Made by a program: the position numbers and the translations under genes
Source: Silurus meridionalis
Taxonomy: Eukaryota > Chordata > Actinopteri > Siluriformes > Siluridae
NCBI RefSeq assembly: GCF_014805685.1
Contig: NC_060896.1
Span: 8,894,889-8,958,888 of the forward strand
Direction of reading: 5' to 3'
Length of the DNA stretch: 64,000 nt
Shown here: positions 60,901 to 64,000 of the stretch, piece by piece
Layout: each line of letters begins with the position of its first letter
Numbering within the stretch: the stretch's first letter is position 1
The notes under the pieces: model-generated
The model's database searches: none
The model's input: only the letters and a program-made list of their open reading frames with translations
Told to the model about the DNA's origin: nothing

Positions 60901-63900
60901 TATGAGAGAGAAAACCTGAAAGGAACCAGACTGAAAGGGAACCCAACCTTATCTGGGTACCAGCCAATGTCCATTAATTACAGTTTTATCATTATTGAGG
61001 TGTGCTGTTCAGTGATGCAGAACTTGTTCATGCAAATTGCAATCCTAAGCCATTGTGGTACACTTTATATTATTCACAGTCCATTTATCATTATTGTTCT
61101 TGAGTTGCTCAGTATCCTCATGGATCTCTAAGCTGTTCATATGGAACCATCCTGAGCTGCACAAAGTGGTCTTCAATTAAAGAGAACTTTATCTAGAGGT
61201 AGGGTGTTGGGATGAATAAGGTAGATCTGAAAAGAAGTACGGGACAGGATTACTAGTCACTTGTACCTCAGGAGCATGTTTAACTAGACAGGGAGAGAGG
61301 AAACGAGAGAGAGAAAGAAGGAAGGAATAAAAGATTTGCCCTATACAGGTTGGCTTTTGTATGTTATGTATCATCGAGACTTTTCCATACTGAAGTGTTT
61401 TTGTTGTTGACACTGACTACTGAATGCTTTTGGAGTGGGGTGCACTAATTAAGGAATGTTTATTATGTGCCATTTTAAATACAATGCTTTCTTATTCTGT
61501 AACAGGAGGTAAACTCCATCCTGCAACAGGTGGTGGAGAGGAACCGTGTGAGACGCAGCCTGAGTGCCAAACGCCATGCTCTGCAGAGCTGGAGGAGTCT
61601 TGTAGAGACCATTCTCACTGCATGCCCTGCTGAACTAATCCCAGCTGATCAAAGACAACTTATCATCAGGGACCTGCTCCTCGACTTGCACGACAAAGTA
61701 CTGTAAAGTGCCTTTCAAGCGCTTATGTTGGCATATTTTAACGTGTGATGGGTTTGCATATTTATTGAACATATGGACTGCATCTGCCTTTCAGGTTTTA
61801 TCTGAGGATGCTGCAGTTGAATTGATGCCCATCGTTGCTGGGGCAGTGTTCACCTTGACGGCTCACCTCAGCCAATCAGTGCTGTCTGAGCAGCAGCAAG
61901 GGGCTGGGCTGGTGGGTGGTTCTTCATCAGGGTTTGCCTCTATTGCTAACTCAGCCCTTCACCTTATTCTGAGGAAACTGCTGGATTTTATCCTGTGCAC
62001 AGGTATTTAGACATCTTTGAAAGCAGGCGATTAAGGCTACTGTGCTATTGAGTTCTAAGTTGCTAAACCATAACATATGGACAGATGGGCTGACGTTAAA
62101 ATAAGGAGTTTATATATGCTGATCTAGGTGGAGGATTCCAGCGTCTACGGGCTCATCTGTATGGCTCGCTACTCTATTACCTGCAAATTGCTCAGAAACC
62201 TGAGGAGCCAGACACATTGCAAACAGGTAGATCACATGACCATGACTTTAGTGACCTCTTGTTGCTCTGACACAAATTTGGAATAGAAAGCCTTTTATTT
62301 TTTAATGTATAATACATCATTTCCTGTCATTTGCAGGAGTGTCTATGTGGGAGCGTCTAACTGCGCCAGAAGACGGTTTCTCCAAGTTGCAGAGAGAGAA
62401 CCTAGCAATCATAGAGAGCTATGGCACTGCTCTAATGGAGGTGGTGTGCAGAGACGCCTGTGATGGACATGAAATAGGCAGAGTATGGACAAAACCTTTG
62501 CACTCCTGTCTTTAGTCCTAATGCTAAAAGAATTAAGAATGGATGTTTTCATTTTTGAAAGACCAGAATGTTCCCGAAACTAATAGATTGTAGGCTTTGA
62601 CGATCACCAATTAAAAAAGCACAAGAGGCCAAGCTGTTATAGGTGAACAATAAATGACAGGACAGTGTAATGTTATTGTGTAACATTACAGCTTATATCA
62701 GATCTTTTACAAATCTGTGGCACTGGATATTTCTTCCAAAATGTAGAAACTGCTTTGAAGAAAACTACCATATCAGCAAATATGAACTTGTATATGTAAG
62801 AAAATGAACTCTTACCAGTCAGAAAAGAGATTTCACCAGTCAGTGGTATACTAGTGATATATGGATAATAGTTTGTGACCAGCCATTGAATGTTTTAAAA
62901 GAGAAATGGGATTTCATTGTCAATTAGATACTAAATTCCCAGTTCTCCATTTTTGTATTAATTGTATTTTATTAATTATGCATGCTTTTTATCCATCTCA
63001 GATGTTGGCTCTGGCTGTGCTGGACAGGGTGCTGTCTATAGACAGACAGAGCCAGTGGCTAGTCTACCTCTGTAACAGTGGCTACCTGCGCGTCTTAGTG
63101 GAGAGCCTGAGGCAGGACGATGATGCACTGCAAACCCTGCTGATACCTCAACCACCTCTTCTCAAACCTCTATACATTTACGAGTCCAAGATGGTAAGAC
63201 AACACCACTACTGCATTTCCTGTCATGTGGTGGGTGTAAATAGAAAATTTGGGTTTCTGATGCTTTTTCATTTGTGTATAAATACAGGCGCTGTTGACCC
63301 GTGTGGCTAAGACAGCACAGGGAGCTATGGAGCTGTTGTGCTGTGGCTTGGTGGCGCAGCTGGTTGAGTGCCAAGTTTTTCACATGCTGCCTGAGAACGA
63401 CTCATTCAGGTGAGATGAGGGGCCAAAAACGGGAGATCCCCTGTACGTGTTCTGCCGCCGCTTAAATGCACAAAACTGTGCTTTATACAGAAAAGTTTAA
63501 TGGAAAGGTGTCAGCCCCTGGAGATATATTTACAAAGTCTCCCTTTCTCTTTGTAGAGTATATGGACATAGAGACCCATCAGGGTTCATCCCCAGTCCTC
63601 TGGAGCGATACAGACAGATCTTGCTTCCAGCTCTCAGACTTCTGCAGGTCATCCTCACCTCTACCACAACACACCACCAGCAGGGGGCAGCACAGGTACA
63701 GTTTTCACTCACACAGCTATAGATCTGGTTAGCCCTCCCTGGTGTAATATATAAATATATATATTTTTTTGTGTGTGTGTCCAGGTGCTTCAGTGGCTGA
63801 TCGTATACTCGGACACCATTCAATCGATACTGCATAATCAAGATGTAAGCATGGGTTCGTTACAGGAGCTCTCTCTGCTCATGGGCATTATCAGTAAAAC

Positions 63901-63911
63901 TGCCCTTCCAG
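48764..63911 (+). CDS. nup205: NUP205, inner-ring nuclear pore scaffold (3' end outside window)
   Basis: 34 coding exons can be joined with GT/AG junctions into 4,999 nt, 1,666 complete codons plus one base, out of about 2,000 codons usual for vertebrates. NUP205 is a large alpha-helical solenoid of the Nup192/Nup188 type. It sits in the inner ring of the nuclear pore complex and binds NUP93 and NUP35. The N terminus MAAQMAVNSGASLWGPLKEL starts in good Kozak context (G at -3 and +4). Near-invariant stretches run along the whole chain: 'FPGLTRGLVAVLLYWDGKRC', 'PLTRAFCHLISTLVESALPV', 'IYQLCACSDTSGPTMRYLRT' and 'SVSGFLHFDTVSKVRRKLLS'. No lesion was found. Intron 1 is 2.15 kb. The window ends 89 bases into intron 34, so the last exons and the stop are not seen. 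Confidence 0.98.
49490..50530. repeat. degenerate minisatellite in nup205 intron 1
   Basis: About 1 kb of diverged tandem copies sharing 'CCCTGTGGTAACCTGGAATG' (for example at 49622, 49826, 50220), 'CCCAGTATCCTTCTGGTAAC' (50162, 50269) and 'CACAATGATTTGG' (50032, 50293). Spacing between like motifs is variable, about 105-165 bases, suggesting a compound unit with deletions. The minus strand keeps an open frame with two 'SLWVTRRILG.GN' copies, a by-product of the repeat. Confidence 0.85.
54879..54930. repeat. (CA)n microsatellite abutting nup205 exon 12
   Basis: About 26 CA dinucleotides starting 4 bases downstream of the exon-12 boundary. CA repeats in this position are known in other genes to act on splicing through hnRNP L, but nothing here shows that. 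Confidence 0.96.
55720..55830 (+). pseudogene. BED-type zinc finger remnant of a hAT element
   Basis: 'RSKVWAHFLERSDTSVRCNI' followed by 'CGSLIGNKGGNTTCIIVK' has the aromatic VW..F and the Cys-x2-Cys of a BED finger, but the His pair is lost at a stop. It lies in nup205 intron 14 and is probably the start of a ZBED/Ac-like transposase copy. Confidence 0.65.
55834..55901. repeat. 27-bp perfect inverted repeat (hairpin)
   Basis: Arm 55834-55860 (GAAACATTTACAAACAAAAT...) is the exact complement of 55875-55901, with a 14-base loop. It follows the BED-finger remnant at once and sits in nup205 intron 14. Confidence 0.92.
57278..57600 (+). repeat. degenerate DNA-transposon-like repeat in nup205 intron 17
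   Basis: 'AGAGGTCAACAGAAATGGGT' followed by 'TTTTCTCTGGCCAAAGCC' resembles the left end of a common teleost family whose intact form begins AGAGGTCGACCGAT. The right end was not identified. Confidence 0.4.
59837..60000 (+). mobile_element. Tc1-like left terminus (family D)
   Basis: 'CTGATCAGGCATAACATAAT' and 'AGTGAACATTTTGTCCTCAA'-like sequence match the first 150 bases of the element at 42240. It is in nup205 intron 23 and is a remnant only. Confidence 0.65.
60150..63911 (+). other. nup205: nup205 coding exons 24-34
   Basis: Boundaries: 60150-60221, 60309-60466, 60572-60652, 61506-61697, 61795-62002, 62128-62226, 62337-62482, 63002-63193, 63288-63409, 63557-63695 and 63785-63911. Landmarks are 'LLHRVLIAEINALQGMAAIG' (exon 26), 'ELMPIVAGAVFTLTAHLSQS' (exon 28), 'FSKLQRENLAIIESYGTALM' (exon 30) and 'SLQELSLLMGIISKTALP' (exon 34). 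Exon 28 is shorter than the mammalian equivalent in the loop after 'QQQGAGLVG', a plausible lineage difference. The exon-27 donor AAA|GTACTG is weak. Confidence 0.93.
60845..61190 (+). mobile_element. L2-type LINE 3' UTR fragment
   Basis: 'AAAAAAACTCCCTGAGAATG' and 'GGAACCAGACTGAAAGGGAA' align with 16375-16445 in the 3' UTR of the L2-type element. It lies in nup205 intron 26 and has no coding region. The terminal tail is absent. Confidence 0.6.
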
Positions 63912-64000
63912 GTACTGACCACACCCAGACATGCATTGCTAAAGCAGATGTTAACAGCCACATTTGCCAGTGTGAAATAACCTGATGTATTGATGTTAGG

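Overview
The window looks like nuclear DNA of a ray-finned fish, probably an otophysan and perhaps catfish-like. The reasons are large vertebrate-style introns, long CA/GT and TA microsatellites, and dense Tc1/mariner, hAT, L2- and RTE-type LINE and tRNA-derived SINE debris of the kinds common in teleosts. Teleost is firm. The narrower placement rests on resemblance to remembered repeats and is inference. There are no prokaryotic operons, CRISPR arrays or phage genes.

Three protein genes can be built, all on the + strand. (1) fam107b: a GC-box promoter with a probable non-coding first exon near 8.5-8.86 kb, an alternative coding first exon at 27.68 kb, and three shared coding exons between 28.86 and 34.45 kb, with a 3' UTR to about 35.38 kb. 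(2) An unrecognised six-coding-exon gene at 43.30-45.15 kb (308 aa), with a probable CRE/TATA-type promoter and non-coding exon at 41.28-41.39 kb. (3) nup205 from 48.76 kb to beyond the right edge: 34 consecutive coding exons, 4,999 coding nt and 1,666 complete codons, so about the last sixth is outside the window.

Layout: 0-8.4 kb is flanking DNA with old repeats and a pyrimidine-rich minisatellite. 8.5-35.4 kb is the fam107b unit, whose long first intron holds a 5'-truncated L2-type LINE (16.25-19.65 kb), several Tc1 relics, a hAT-type MITE nested in one of them, and SINEs. 35.5-41.1 kb is a rearranged block: a Tc1 deletion derivative inside a TA microsatellite, two inverted arms carrying an RTE-like LINE and other repeats, and between them a second copy of part of the fam107b 3' UTR split by a 1.1-kb hAT insertion. 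41.2-45.2 kb is the unknown gene. 45.25-48.1 kb is mariner, SINE and Tc1 debris. 48.76-64 kb is nup205, whose first intron holds a degenerate minisatellite of about 1 kb and whose intron 14 holds a near-perfect hairpin and a BED-finger relic.

The genes do not form a pathway. NUP205 is an inner-ring scaffold of the nuclear pore, FAM107B is a small coiled-coil protein of the actin-associated FAM107 family, and the middle gene is unassigned.
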